Source of the DNA: Hymenobacter siberiensis
Lineage (GTDB): Bacteria > Bacteroidota > Bacteroidia > Cytophagales > Hymenobacteraceae
Direction: 5' to 3'
DNA length: 64,000 nucleotides
Assembly (NCBI RefSeq): GCF_018967865.2
Contig: NZ_JAHLZY020000001.1
Span: 2,728,001-2,792,000, forward strand
Notes under the pieces: generated by a model
What the model was told of the DNA's origin: nothing
Database searches by the model: none
Seen by the model: the letters and a program-made list of their open reading frames with translations, nothing else
Shown here: positions 1 through 10,672 of the stretch, one piece after another
How the letters are laid out: every line of letters starts with the position of its first letter
Position numbering within the stretch: the first letter of the stretch is position 1
Made by a program: the position numbers and the translations under genes

Positions 1-536
1 AGGGCCAGGCCGTTGCCAATGCGCGTAACGACCCCGAAGATGAGCATCTGGTTCATCATCAGCGGGAAGCCGTGGTACGAGTCGTACACCATCGGCGTGA
101 GCAGCGGAAACACGGTGTTTTTGAAGTAGCCATCGGCCTTCTTTACTTCCAGTTCCGTCAGGTCGCTCATCTTCAGAATATTGAAGCCGTTCTTCTCGAA
201 GTTAGGCCGCAATTCATTCAGGTACGTCAGGCTCTGGTCGTTCACGAAGCGGTGCGCGAAATCGAGCAGCTTGCGCCGGAATGGCAGCTCGCGCAGCCCC
301 GAGTAGTCGATGCGCTCCTTGCCATAATCGAGGTAGTTATACAGCGAGCCCACCCGAATCATGAAAAACTCATCGAGGTTGGAGCTGGTGATAGCCAGAA
401 ACTTAAGCTTGTCAAACAGGCCCCGACTGGCGTCCTGCACCTGGTCGAGCACCCGGTAGTTGAACCGCAGCCAACTCAGGTCGCGGCTGATGTACTTGCT
501 TTTGCGGATAAGGTCGGAGGACTTGAAGAGCTTCAT
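1..536 (-). CDS. ppk1: Polyphosphate kinase 1, N-terminal part (runs off window)
   Basis: Makes inorganic polyphosphate from ATP. Only the first 178 codons are inside the window; the gene continues past position 1. The protein starts MKLFKSSDLI and carries the N-domain signature of PPK1: RDLSWLRFNYRVLDQ near residue 18, then LAITSSNLDEFFMIRVGSL near residues 46-64. The catalytic histidines lie beyond the window. The ATG at 536 gives the normal PPK1 N-terminus. A near-consensus promoter (TATTTTG) lies shortly upstream on the minus strand. Family assignment is firm; the completeness of the rest of the gene cannot be judged. Confidence 0.93.
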   Translation of the reverse strand, partial: MKLFKSSDLIRKSKYISRDLSWLRFNYRVLDQVQDASRGLFDKLKFLAITSSNLDEFFMIRVGSLYNYLDYGKERIDYSGLRELPFRRKLLDFAHRFVNDQSLTYLNELRPNFEKNGFNILKMSDLTELEVKKADGYFKNTVFPLLTPMVYDSYHGFPLMMNQMLIFGVVTRIGNGLA

Positions 537-590
537 AATGGATAAGGATGGCAGGACAAAATACGTGAAATATGCCCCACGAATAATACT

Positions 591-817
591 TTACGCGGAA
601 ATAATAGCGGTGGCCTCAATCTCGACCAACAATCGCGGGTCAATCAGGGCCTTAGCTTCCAGCACGAACAATGCAGACCAACTGGCCGCAATACCTTCGC
701 CATTTGCCTGGCCCACGGCTCCCATAGCAGGACGCAGGTCACAAACCTGCGCGCATCTGCCACGTTCTCAAACGGTGTACCCACGGCATTAGGTGCCACG
801 CCTATCTTTTCCAGCAT
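591..817 (-). pseudogene. Decayed RidA/YjgF-family relic
   Basis: Reading leftward from ATG 817, the first segment reads MLEKIGVAPNAVGTPFENVA and then DARRFVT. The reading then has to shift frame to continue as RPAMGAVGQANG and end LLVEIEATAII SA before TAA at 591-593. The ending matches the Rid-family C-terminus (R-P-A-x-x-x-V and V-E-I-E-A-x-A), and the length left is about half of a normal 125-150 aa RidA protein. The N-terminal half is not recognisable upstream. No intact reading frame remains, so this is a pseudogene by inspection. The family call rests on short motifs. Confidence 0.5.
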
Positions 818-919
818 ACGCTAGCTGTGGATATAAGTATCTGAACCAAGCACGGCTGAGCCAGCAACAGCAACTCATAGCAATAGCCCACCACTACCTC
901 AAAAAAGAAAAGCACAGCG

Positions 920-952
920 AAAAAAGAAGGGCAGCCTAAATGGCTGCCCTTC
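920..952 (-). terminator. Rho-independent terminator of gyrB
   Basis: Perfect 11-bp stem (GAAGGGCAGCC / GGCTGCCCTTC, loop of 5) at 926-952. On the minus strand it is followed by a run of six T (920-925), directly downstream of the gyrB stop. Confidence 0.85.
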
Positions 953-996
953 CTCACATTCACAAAATCCGTTAAAATCCGCGCTAATCCGTGGTC

Positions 997-3006
<2,010 letters not shown>

Positions 3007-3050
3007 TCAGGTCATAAAACCGCCCCACGGGCGGCTAGGTACTGAACACT

Positions 3051-3058
3051 CAAAAGTA
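3051..3058 (-). promoter_or_regulatory. Promoter -7 element of gyrB
   Basis: On the minus strand this reads TACTTTTG, matching the Bacteroidota -7 consensus TAnnTTTG, 60 nt upstream of the gyrB ATG. No clear -33 TTG is seen at the expected distance. Confidence 0.6.
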
Positions 3059-3173
3059 CATATTTAATCCCATTTTGAGTATTTTTCGCGCCATTTATCC
3101 TCGGATTTTTTCATTTTCCCAGCCGCAGAAAACGAGTTTGCGGCCGGCTCTGACACAGCTGCTATGCGGGCAC

Positions 3174-3211
3174 AAAAAAAGGGCCTTTCTCCGCGGAGAA
3201 AGGCCCTTTTT
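3174..3211. terminator. Bidirectional terminator, perfect 26-nt palindrome
   Basis: GGGCCTTTCTCCG followed directly by its exact complement (3181-3206), with seven A on the left and five T on the right. It works as a terminator in either direction. It lies just past the stop of the leftward T9SS gene, whose transcript it most likely ends. Confidence 0.85.
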
Positions 3212-3228
3212 CAAAAGTAATCTGGCAG

Positions 3229-4740
3229 TTAGTCAATCACAACCTTCTGGGTAGCCAGGCCAGCGTCCGTGCGGATTTGCAGGGTGTACACGCCGGTTTT
3301 CTCGCCACTCAGGTCGAGGCTGATTTTGCGCGCGCCGATGGCGGCCGCGTTCAGGGTCTGCGACTTCACCTGGCGGCCCAGGGCATCAGAAACGGTGAGC
3401 TGCGCGCCCGTTTTCAGCTCCGAACCCAGGTCCACGTTGAACACGCCGGAAGTACTGGGATTGGGGTATACGTTCAGCGCGCTCTGCAGGGCCGCGTTGC
3501 GGGTAGCCGTCACGGTGCGCGAGTATTTGTACACGCCGCCTGCGCCGTTGGGGTCGGTGTAGAGGCCGCCGTAGCCTACTACGTTATTAGCAGTAGCGCC
3601 GGGAATCAGGTCCATGCAGAAGAAATAGCCAGGAGCCGCCAGCGTTGTACCCGAAACGTTGAGGTTCGTCCAGTTCACGCCATCAGTGCTGATGGAAGTA
3701 CCAAAGTCTTCCGGAACCTGATTGGTGGTAGGTAGGGGGAAACGCGCACCGGTGCTGTAGTAGGTATTACCCACGGCGTCAATGGCGTTGCGGAAGAAGC
3801 TGCCAGTGGCATTGTTGGCCGGCGTAATGGCCGTCCAGGTAGCGCCGCCGTCGCTGGTACGGGCCACGTTAAGTGCTGTGGCAGCAGCGCCACCACCCGG
3901 CGAGGTGTAGCCGAAAGCAATACCGTCGAGGTTGTTGCTCTTGAATGCCAGCTGCGACACCGCCCCCACGATGTTCGGAATGAGCCCCGAAGCCGTCCAG
4001 GTCACCCCGAAGTCGGTGGTTTTGAACACCCGCACCTGCGCGGCGTTGTTCGACGAGGCCAGCCCGGTCCACAGGGTGCCAGGAGCCGAATTTGAAGGAA
4101 AGAAGGCGCCTGCGTTGCCGTATTCGTTCGCCAGCGGGGCCGGCACGTTTGCCGTCACCCGAACCCAGTTCTCACCGCCATCGGTGGTACGCAGAATTTC
4201 AAACGCACTGCCGGCAGCCGAGGCTGGGTCGCCAAGCGAAACGCCCGTGGTAGCGTTGAACATGTGTACCCAATTGCAGAAAGTGCCGGCTCCCGTAAAC
4301 TGCGTAGACGTAGTTTTCTTAACCCAGGTCTGACCACCGTTGGTGGTCTTCACAATCTCGCCGCCGTAAGTGGTAGCACCATCAAAAGTGGAGCCCGGAA
4401 AGGCGCAGGCGACTGCAGTAGTGGCACTAATACCAGAAACATTACCGACTGTGGCACTTTTAGTCGGGCCACTGGTCACCGAAATATCGCCCCAGTCGAA
4501 CTGGTCACCCGCGGTATTGTTGCTGCGGATAAAATTCCTTGGAATGGAAGCCGGAGCACCGGTGGCCACCCTATCAGAGGTTACTCCCCACACCACGGTT
4601 GCCGAGAGTGTGCTGAGGTCAACGATGTTAGACTGAGTCAGGATGTTGCTGGTGGGAGCATTGACAAGCGTCCAGGGGGCCTGCGCATTGGCGTGACCGG
4701 CAAATCCGAGCAGGCCCAAAAAGAGTAGTGATTTTTTCAT
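3229..4740 (-). CDS. Secreted BNR/sortilin-like protein with T9SS type-A sorting domain
   Basis: 503 aa surface or secreted protein. MKKSLLFLGLLGFAGHANAQ is a signal peptide cleaved after AQA. The body (about 25-410) has repeated blocks of the form T-x-D-G-G-x-x-W and TTNGGQTW, the hallmark of BNR/sortilin-type beta-propeller proteins (photosystem-II-stability-like WD/BNR fold). The last 80 residues (VYPNPSTSGVFNVDL, DALGRQV, GVYTLQI, KVVID) are a type-A T9SS C-terminal sorting domain, so the protein should cross the outer membrane through the T9SS and be attached or released. Start chosen at ATG 4740 because upstream in-frame codons precede the signal peptide and encode no recognisable sequence. 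Ligand or substrate unknown. Confidence 0.85.
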   Translation of the reverse strand: MKKSLLFLGLLGFAGHANAQAPWTLVNAPTSNILTQSNIVDLSTLSATVVWGVTSDRVATGAPASIPRNFIRSNNTAGDQFDWGDISVTSGPTKSATVGNVSGISATTAVACAFPGSTFDGATTYGGEIVKTTNGGQTWVKKTTSTQFTGAGTFCNWVHMFNATTGVSLGDPASAAGSAFEILRTTDGGENWVRVTANVPAPLANEYGNAGAFFPSNSAPGTLWTGLASSNNAAQVRVFKTTDFGVTWTASGLIPNIVGAVSQLAFKSNNLDGIAFGYTSPGGGAAATALNVARTSDGGATWTAITPANNATGSFFRNAIDAVGNTYYSTGARFPLPTTNQVPEDFGTSISTDGVNWTNLNVSGTTLAAPGYFFCMDLIPGATANNVVGYGGLYTDPNGAGGVYKYSRTVTATRNAALQSALNVYPNPSTSGVFNVDLGSELKTGAQLTVSDALGRQVKSQTLNAAAIGARKISLDLSGEKTGVYTLQIRTDAGLATQKVVID

Positions 4741-4997
4741 GGAAACGGGGTGAAAATTGAGGGGATTAAAGAGGGTAAAAACGGGTAGCTGAGGCAAACA
4801 AGTAACTACGCGTAGGCAGTTACACATCAAATGAAGTGTTTGTTTTCGGGGTCCAAGATAAGAAACGTTGTCGATTTCACCGCATAAGTAACGGATGAGC
4901 TTAGGGAAAACCGGCGTTGGCAGGGTCCTTCCGGATGCACTTGCGGGGCGTCGTTGCCGTGGTCAGCTTTCGGACTGAGGCTATTGACCGGAAATGC

Positions 4998-5027
4998 AAA
5001 AGGCCCTCCCCGGGATGGGGAAGGCCT
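4998..5027 (-). terminator. Probable terminator of the tRNA operon
   Basis: A hairpin AAGGCC(C)TCCCC / GGGGAAGGCCTT with one bulge lies just downstream (minus strand) of tRNA-Arg and is followed by TTTT. The T-run is short. Confidence 0.5.
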
Positions 5028-5035
5028 TGTACAGT

Positions 5036-5108
5036 GGCCCCGTTTGGATTCGAACCAAAGACCGACTACTTAGAAGGTAGTTGCTCTATCCAGCTGAGCT
5101 ACGGGGTC
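5036..5108 (-). tRNA. tRNA-Arg (anticodon TCT)
   Basis: 73 nt cloverleaf on the minus strand. The anticodon arm is ACTAC-CTTCTAA-GTAGT, giving TCT (reads AGA/AGG). The T-arm is TTTGG-TTCGAAT-CCAAA and the D-arm starts GCTCAGCTGG. The CCA end is not encoded. The acceptor stem GACCCCG/CGGGGCC has an A-C mismatch at pair 2-71. Last gene of a three-tRNA operon. Confidence 0.93.
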
Positions 5109-5127
5109 GAAACGGGGCAAAAAAATG

Positions 5128-5201
5128 TCGGGGTGGCAGGATTCGAACCTACGACCTCCTGGTCCCAAACCAGGCGCGATACCGGGCTACGCTACACCCC
5201 G
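5128..5201 (-). tRNA. tRNA-Pro (anticodon TGG)
   Basis: 74 nt on the minus strand. The acceptor stem CGGGGTG/CACCCCG is perfect. The anticodon arm CCTGG-TTTGGGA-CCAGG gives TGG (reads CCA/CCG/CCT). The C1 start is typical of bacterial tRNA-Pro. Middle gene of the tRNA operon; CCA not encoded. Confidence 0.96.
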
Positions 5202-5280
5202 AAAAAAAATAATGCTGAGTTAAAAAAACGACTTGTTGGGTGGAGCCCCAACGAGCTGCTTTCGCAACCCAACATTATAG

Positions 5281-5368
5281 TGGAGAAGGGGGGATTCGAA
5301 CCCCCGGTAACCTTTAGAGCTACGGCAGTTTAGCAAACTACTGGTTTCAGCCACTCACCCACTTCTCC
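5281..5368 (-). tRNA. tRNA-Ser (anticodon GCT)
   Basis: 88 nt on the minus strand, with the long variable arm of class II tRNAs. The acceptor stem GGAGAAG/CTTCTCC is perfect. The anticodon loop TTGCTAA gives GCT (reads AGC/AGT). The T-arm is GGGGG-TTCGAAT-CCCCC. First gene of the operon Ser-Pro-Arg. Confidence 0.96.
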
Positions 5369-5401
5369 GGCTGTTGTTTTCGCTTCCGTCTGAAGCGGGT
5401 G

Positions 5402-5409
5402 CAAATATA
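5402..5409 (-). promoter_or_regulatory. Promoter -7 element of the tRNA operon
   Basis: Minus strand TATATTTG matches TAnnTTTG and lies about 34 nt upstream of the tRNA-Ser 5' end. The rest of the gap to 5598 shows no gene. Confidence 0.55.
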
Positions 5410-5598
5410 CGGGCAGAACTGAAAGAGCCATGCTTTTATTAAAAAAAATCTGTGCGCAGCGAAAAGCACCAGGCGCGACGCGGCCCCCTTCCCCAACTAA
5501 ATCAGGCCGTTGGACTCCTGATTTGGACTGGTTGCTTATTGCAGAAAAATGAGCGGCCCGGCCGGGCGTAGTAATATTGGTGCTCATTTTGACCAAAC

Positions 5599-6579
5599 GT
5601 GCTAACCTGGGCTTATCCTGATTTTGTAGCGGCAATGCTGGTCCTGGCCCTGGTGCTGGGTCTGCTGGGCTGGCACTGGCGGCGGGGTGGCCGGCTGGCC
5701 CACCTGCTGGGCAGCCGGCCGCGCCATCGCGGCTGGAAGGCCGTGCTGCGCCTGGTAGCGGGTGGGCTGCTGCTGGCGGCCGGCCTGGGGCCGTCGCTGG
5801 GCGTGAGCCAGCGCCCGGTGCGCACCGCCGGAAAAGACGTGTGGCTGCTGGTGGATGTGTCGCGCTCGATGGATGCCACCGATGTGGCCCCCACCCGCCT
5901 GCTACGCGCCCAGGCCGAGCTGCAGGACCTGGTGGCGCAGTTCCCGGCCGACCGGCTGGGGCTGGTGGTATTCGGGGCGGAGGCGGTGGTGCAGTGCCCC
6001 CTCACGTATGACCAGGCGGCTGTGCAAACCTTTATTGCGACGCTGCGCACCAGCCTGCTGCCCGCCGGCCCCACCACGCTACAGGCACCGCTGGAGCTGC
6101 TGTTGAGCCGCCTGACGGTGGCACCCAGCGCCGGCAGTCCTGCCCCACCCCGCGCCACGGCCCTGGTAGTGGTGAGCGACGGCGAGGACTTTGGCGAGAA
6201 CCTGGAGCCGACGCTGCGGGCCCTGGGCCGCACCGGGGCCCGGGTATACACGGTAGGCGTGGGCACGGCGGCGGGGGGCAAAATCCCGAAGAGCAATGGC
6301 AGCTTCGTGGTAGATGGCCGGGGCCGGGCCGTGCAAACCCGCCTGCGCGAAGGCCCGCTGCTGCAGCTGGCGGCCCGAACCGGCGGGCAATATGCAGAAC
6401 TGACCAACCAGCAGAACGGATTTGGGCCGCTGCTGCGCTCGTTGCAGGCCATGCAGGGCACGGCAGAACAGGTACGCACGGTGGCCGTGGCCGACAACCG
6501 CTACCGGTATCCGCTGGCGGCGGCGCTGCTGCTGCTGGCGCTGGAAGTACTACTCACCGTCACCATTATCCGGCCATGA
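5599..6579 (+). CDS. BatB-like VWA-domain membrane protein
   Basis: 326 aa. N-terminal membrane helix (about 8-24), a second helix (about 48-70), a von Willebrand factor A domain (about 80-270) and a C-terminal helix (about 306-325). The VWA domain carries the MIDAS metal site D86-V-S-R-S90, plus the later T (GPTTLQAPL) and D (VVSDGEDFG) positions. This layout is that of the aerotolerance-associated BatA/BatB proteins, which form membrane complexes of uncertain role in Bacteroidota. Starts at GTG 5599; no closer ATG fits before the first helix. The stop overlaps the start of the next gene by 4 nt, indicating translational coupling. The usual partners MoxR, a DUF58 protein and BatA are not next to it here. 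Confidence 0.8.
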   Translation: MLTWAYPDFVAAMLVLALVLGLLGWHWRRGGRLAHLLGSRPRHRGWKAVLRLVAGGLLLAAGLGPSLGVSQRPVRTAGKDVWLLVDVSRSMDATDVAPTRLLRAQAELQDLVAQFPADRLGLVVFGAEAVVQCPLTYDQAAVQTFIATLRTSLLPAGPTTLQAPLELLLSRLTVAPSAGSPAPPRATALVVVSDGEDFGENLEPTLRALGRTGARVYTVGVGTAAGGKIPKSNGSFVVDGRGRAVQTRLREGPLLQLAARTGGQYAELTNQQNGFGPLLRSLQAMQGTAEQVRTVAVADNRYRYPLAAALLLLALEVLLTVTIIRP

Positions 6580-7583
6580 AATACGCAGTGCTATTACTAC
6601 TCGTGCTGGGCGGCCCGGCGTGGCACCTGCTGACGGGCGTGCGCGACCGGAACGTGGCCGTGGCCGACGCCACGGCTGCCTACACCCGCGGAAATGCGGC
6701 GCGTGCGGCGCAGGAATTTGCGGCGGCCATGGCGGCCCAACGCCAGAAAAGCCCGGACCCGCGCCTGGTGCTCAACTTAGCCCACGCCCAAGTGCTGGCC
6801 AGCCAGCCGGGGGCCGCGCAGGCTACCTATGGGCGTTTGCTGGTGGGCACGCCGGCCCGCCTGGGCAGCATTGCGCGGCAGCAGTTGGCCGTGCTGGCGG
6901 CCCAGCGGGGCGAGCTGGCGCAGGCCCTAAACCTGTTGCGGCAGGCGCTGCTGCTGGACCCCACCAATGCCGGGGCGCGGTTCGATTATGAAACGGTGAG
7001 CGACTACCTGACGCACCGGCCCAATAGTCCGCAGATTCCGGCCCCGCCCAAAACACCGGCTCCCGCCAAGACCAAGGACTCGCCCGAAAAGGATTCGACG
7101 GAGAAAAACAAGCCGGCTGAGAAAACCGGCACCGACCGTAAAGGCGAAATTGATGAGAATAAGCCGGCCCCGCCCTCCCCGACCGCGCCCCAGGCCAGCC
7201 GGCCCAACGCGGCCGGCCAGCCGGACAACCAACGCCCCGCCGAAAGCCCCGGCAACGCGGCCAACGGCGGCCGCGCCCCCGGTGCCGGCCCGGCGCAGCC
7301 CGTGGCAAGCGGCACCACGCCCGGCACCCAGAGGGGGCTGGACCGCACCAGCGCCACGGCCGGGCCAGCAGCTGGGAGCCGCAGTAACCGCCCCGGCGCT
7401 GACGCTGCCACGGCCGCCGACCTCAGCCTGCAAACCCAGCGCGAACGGTTGCAGGCCATGAGCCTGAGCCCCGCGCAGGCCCGCCAGCTGCTGGAAACGC
7501 TGCGGGCGCAGGAGCAACAGTATTTGCAGCAGCTCACGCACCCGGCCACGCAGAAGCCCGACCCCAGTAAGCCAACGTGGTGA
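6576..7583 (+). CDS. BatC-like TPR protein
   Basis: 335 aa, start overlapping the BatB-like gene (ATGA). An N-terminal hydrophobic segment may act as signal or anchor. TPR-type helices follow (about 30-150: AAYTRGNAARAAQEFAAA, NLAHAQVLASQPGAA, NLLRQALLLDPTNAGARFDY). Then comes a long low-complexity Pro/Ala/Lys stretch (about 150-275), and finally a helical tail rich in Gln/Arg (about 280-320). BatC proteins have this TPR plus disordered-tail design and pair with BatB, as here. The middle region is a likely flexible periplasmic linker. The role is inferred from the pairing. Confidence 0.75.
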   Translation: MKYAVLLLLVLGGPAWHLLTGVRDRNVAVADATAAYTRGNAARAAQEFAAAMAAQRQKSPDPRLVLNLAHAQVLASQPGAAQATYGRLLVGTPARLGSIARQQLAVLAAQRGELAQALNLLRQALLLDPTNAGARFDYETVSDYLTHRPNSPQIPAPPKTPAPAKTKDSPEKDSTEKNKPAEKTGTDRKGEIDENKPAPPSPTAPQASRPNAAGQPDNQRPAESPGNAANGGRAPGAGPAQPVASGTTPGTQRGLDRTSATAGPAAGSRSNRPGADAATAADLSLQTQRERLQAMSLSPAQARQLLETLRAQEQQYLQQLTHPATQKPDPSKPTW

Positions 7584-7751
7584 CCCTTTCTAAGCATCCA
7601 TTATCAGGGAAGTCAATAAACTTGTCCCGAAATAGCAGCACGTCATGCAGAGCATTATCCAGTCCTATTCAGGAACAAGTCCAATTGCTATCGCAACTCA
7701 CGGCGGCTAACAGCTGTTAGGCAGGCCACTGGTCGGGGCGTTTGAAATACG

Positions 7752-7759
7752 TACTTTTG
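7752..7759 (+). promoter_or_regulatory. Promoter -7 element of the thiolase gene
   Basis: TACTTTTG matches TAnnTTTG, 47 nt upstream of the ATG at 7807. The rest of the gap 7584-7806 holds only a lone half-palindrome GTCATGCAGAGC near 7643, a core also found in the long repeats elsewhere in the window. Confidence 0.55.
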
Positions 7760-7806
7760 CGGCCTGATTCAACATCCCACCCCCCAACCCTTTCATTTTC
7801 CTCATT

Positions 7807-8994
7807 ATGCAGATTAAAGAAGTTGTCATTATCTCGGCGGTTCGCACGCCGATTGGCTCATTTGGCGGCGTTCTGTCGTCGCTGTCGGCCACGGAGCTGG
7901 GTGCTATTGCCCTGAAGGGCGCGCTCGACAAGGCCGGTGTGGCCGGCTCGGAAGTGAACCAGGTAATTATGGGCAACGTGATTTCGGCCAATCTGGGCCA
8001 GGCTCCGGCCCGCCAGGCGGCCAAGAAAGCCGGCCTGCCCGATACCGTAGAGTGCACGACCGTGAACAAGGTGTGCGCCTCGGGCTCGAAAGCCATTATG
8101 ATGGGCGCCCAGAGCATTATGCTGGGGCAGTCGGACGTGGTGCTGGCCGGTGGCATGGAGAGCATGAGCAACGTGCCCTACTACCTCGACAAGGCGCGTT
8201 TTGGGGCTAAGTATGGCCATGGCCAGATGATTGACGGCCTCGTACGAGACGGCCTGTGGGACCCGTACAACGACTACGCTATGGGCAACGCAGCCGAGAA
8301 CACGGCCAAGGAGATGGGCATCACCCGCGAGCAGCAGGATGCTTTTGCCATTGAAAGCTACACCCGCAGCGCCGCCGCCGCCAAGGCCGGTAAAAAGAAG
8401 GACGAAATTGTGCCCGTTACCATTGAGAGCCGGGGCAAAACCACGGTGATTGAGGACGACGAGGAGTACCTGAAGGTCGATTTTGCAAAAGTGCCCGGCC
8501 TGAAACCGGCCTTTATTAAAGAAGGCGGCACCGTGACGGCTGCCAACGCTTCGACGCTGAACGACGGTGCCGCCGCCGTACTGCTGATGAGCCGCGAGAA
8601 AGCCGACGAGCTGGGCCTCACGCCGATTGGCCGGATTTTGGGCTTCGCCGATGCTGAGCAGGCGCCGGAGTGGTTCACGACTTCGCCCTCGCTGGCCATT
8701 CCGAAGGCGCTGAAAAACGCCGGTAAGACGGCCGCCGATGTGGATTTCTATGAAATCAACGAAGCCTTCTCGGTGGTGAGCCTGGCCAATAACCAGCTGC
8801 TGAACCTGGACGGCGGCAAGGTGAACAAGTACGGCGGGGCCGTGAGCCTGGGCCACCCGCTGGGCGCTTCGGGCGCCCGCATTGTGACCACGCTGATGAA
8901 CGTGCTGAAGAACGAAGGCGGCAAAATCGGCGTGACGGGCATTTGCAACGGTGGCGGCGGTGCCAGCGCCATTGTGGTCGAATCACTGATTTAA
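7807..8994 (+). CDS. Acetyl-CoA C-acyltransferase (thiolase)
   Basis: Biosynthetic or degradative thiolase that condenses or cleaves acyl-CoA and acetyl-CoA. 395 aa, the normal length. N-terminal thiolase half with nucleophile Cys90 (NKVCASGSKA) and GGMESMSNVPYYL. The C-terminal half has NEAFSVV, the catalytic His350 in GHPLGASG and Cys380 in GICNGGGGAS. All catalytic residues are present. It stands alone without a neighbouring 3-hydroxyacyl-CoA dehydrogenase, so its pathway (acetoacetyl-CoA metabolism or beta-oxidation) cannot be fixed from context. It is followed by a clear terminator. Confidence 0.95.
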   Translation: MQIKEVVIISAVRTPIGSFGGVLSSLSATELGAIALKGALDKAGVAGSEVNQVIMGNVISANLGQAPARQAAKKAGLPDTVECTTVNKVCASGSKAIMMGAQSIMLGQSDVVLAGGMESMSNVPYYLDKARFGAKYGHGQMIDGLVRDGLWDPYNDYAMGNAAENTAKEMGITREQQDAFAIESYTRSAAAAKAGKKKDEIVPVTIESRGKTTVIEDDEEYLKVDFAKVPGLKPAFIKEGGTVTAANASTLNDGAAAVLLMSREKADELGLTPIGRILGFADAEQAPEWFTTSPSLAIPKALKNAGKTAADVDFYEINEAFSVVSLANNQLLNLDGGKVNKYGGAVSLGHPLGASGARIVTTLMNVLKNEGGKIGVTGICNGGGGASAIVVESLI

Positions 8995-9065
8995 CCTAAT
9001 TAACCGTGATTACGCTGATTTTTTGTTCTGGCGCGAGCTGTCGGATATAGGATAATTGACTGCTG

Positions 9066-9095
9066 AAAGAGCCACTCCAAATGGAGTGGCTCTTT
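9066..9095 (+). terminator. Terminator after the thiolase gene
   Basis: Perfect stem AAAGAGCCACTCC / GGAGTGGCTCTTT with a 4-nt loop, followed by CTTTG. It is A-flanked on the left, so it may work in both directions. Confidence 0.8.
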
Positions 9096-9206
9096 CTTTG
9101 ATGTGTGAAGGAAACGGCCTGAAGCAAACGAAATGCTTGCGGTTCGCCGTTAACAACCTGCGGTTAATCAGTGAAATCATGGTTAATCAGCGAAAATCAG
9201 TGATTT

Positions 9207-10655
9207 ATGAAATACCTGTTGCCTTTTTTTCTGCTGCTTGTAGCATTTCCCTCTCATGGCCAGCGGCTGCGCCGGCTTATCACCTACTTCGACTCGACCA
9301 AAGTGTACAAGCGCGAGGTGTACACGGCCTTAGTGGCAGCCGATACGGTGCCGCAAGGCTCGTACAAGCGCTTTTACCGCACCGGGAAGCTGGAGCAGCA
9401 AACCAGCTTCCGGCAGGGCAAGCGGGACTCGGCCTACGTGGAATTCCACCCGAGCGGCACGCGGCGGCTGGAAGCTACGTACCGCGACGGGGTTCGGCAG
9501 GGGCCGTTCACCACCTATTACGACGATGGCAAGCCGGCCCAGACGGGTTTCTTTGTGGACGACGAGCCTAATGGTGAGCTGACCTATTTCCACCCCGATG
9601 GCTCCATCCGGCTGAAAACCAATTTGATGAAGGGCCAGCCCAACGGCGCGCTGCGGGCCGTGTACCCCGACGGCAAGGTGCAGGCCGAAGTGAACTACGA
9701 CAGCGGCCAGCCCAACGGCGCGGTGAAATTTTACTACCCCAACGGCGTGGTGCAGAGCGAGGGCGTGTTTACGCGCGGACTGCTGTCGGGGCCCTACATC
9801 ACGCGCTACCCGAACAACCAGATTGAGGTGGAGGTGCTGGCCGACAAAAACGGCCGGGGCCGCTACCGCAGCTACTACCAAAGCGGCAAGCTGCAGACGG
9901 AGAGCACCTACGCCCCCGCCCCGCTGGCCCAGCGCCCGGTGAAAAACCAGCTCGGCGACGACCTGACCAAGCGCGTGATGCCGCCCACCGGCACCACCGC
10001 CCTCGACGGCCCGGCCACCAGCTACTTCGAGAGCGGCCAGGTAAAAAGCAAACTCACCTACCGCACCGGCACCCCCACGGGCAAGGGCGTTGAGTACTTC
10101 GTGAGCGGCAATCCGCACGAGGAAACGGACTACAACAACGGTGGCCGGGACCGCAAAGTAGTGCGCTATCAGGATGCTGCCGGTAAGGTGGTGCAGGCCG
10201 AGGAGCAGTTCAAAAATAACCGCCCCGCCGGTACCTGGCGCGACTACTACCCCGACGGCAAGGCCGTGCGCAAAGCCGAAACCTATGGCCCCAGCGGCCG
10301 CCTGGTGGGCGACCGGCTTACCTACTTCGAGAATGGCCAGGTGCAGACCCGCCAACCGTATCTGAACGGCTTTTTGGGCGGCGTGGGTCAGGAATACTTC
10401 CCTTCGGGCAAGCTGCGCAAGGAAACCACCTACGTGCGCAGTCAGATTCAGGGCGCGTTCAAGGAATACCGGGAGGATGGCACCCTGGCCGTGAGCGGCC
10501 TATACCGCAACAGCCGCCAAAGCGGTGTGTGGACGTATTTTAAGGAAGACGGCACCACCGTGGACCGCACCGTGACCTACCGCAACGGCCAGCTGGTAAC
10601 CGACCCCATCAGACAACCCAAAGCCAAACCCCGCCCCCCGCTGAAGCGGAAGTAG
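9207..10655 (+). CDS. Secreted YwqK-family MORN-repeat protein
   Basis: 482 aa. MKYLLPFFLLLVAFPSHGQ is a signal peptide. The rest is a run of about 15 imperfect repeats of roughly 22-24 residues built on Y-x-x-G-x-x-x-x-x-x-x-x-x-x-G-x-x-x-G-x-x-x-x-Y (for example HPDGSIRLKTNLMKGQPNGA, YPDGKVQAEVNYDSGQPNGA). This is the MORN_2 repeat found in proteins annotated as toxin-antitoxin YwqK family antitoxin. That database name is misleading here: the signal peptide and the lack of a toxin partner suggest an exported beta-sheet repeat protein of unknown role. It stands alone, ahead of a REP-like element and a terminator. Confidence 0.8.
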   Translation: MKYLLPFFLLLVAFPSHGQRLRRLITYFDSTKVYKREVYTALVAADTVPQGSYKRFYRTGKLEQQTSFRQGKRDSAYVEFHPSGTRRLEATYRDGVRQGPFTTYYDDGKPAQTGFFVDDEPNGELTYFHPDGSIRLKTNLMKGQPNGALRAVYPDGKVQAEVNYDSGQPNGAVKFYYPNGVVQSEGVFTRGLLSGPYITRYPNNQIEVEVLADKNGRGRYRSYYQSGKLQTESTYAPAPLAQRPVKNQLGDDLTKRVMPPTGTTALDGPATSYFESGQVKSKLTYRTGTPTGKGVEYFVSGNPHEETDYNNGGRDRKVVRYQDAAGKVVQAEEQFKNNRPAGTWRDYYPDGKAVRKAETYGPSGRLVGDRLTYFENGQVQTRQPYLNGFLGGVGQEYFPSGKLRKETTYVRSQIQGAFKEYREDGTLAVSGLYRNSRQSGVWTYFKEDGTTVDRTVTYRNGQLVTDPIRQPKAKPRPPLKRK

Positions 10656-10672
10656 TTTTAGGCAAAAAGAAG

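Noticed and set aside
9207..10655. Toxin-antitoxin module (YwqK antitoxin)
   Set aside because: The protein has a signal peptide and no toxin gene lies next to it; the name comes from a family label.
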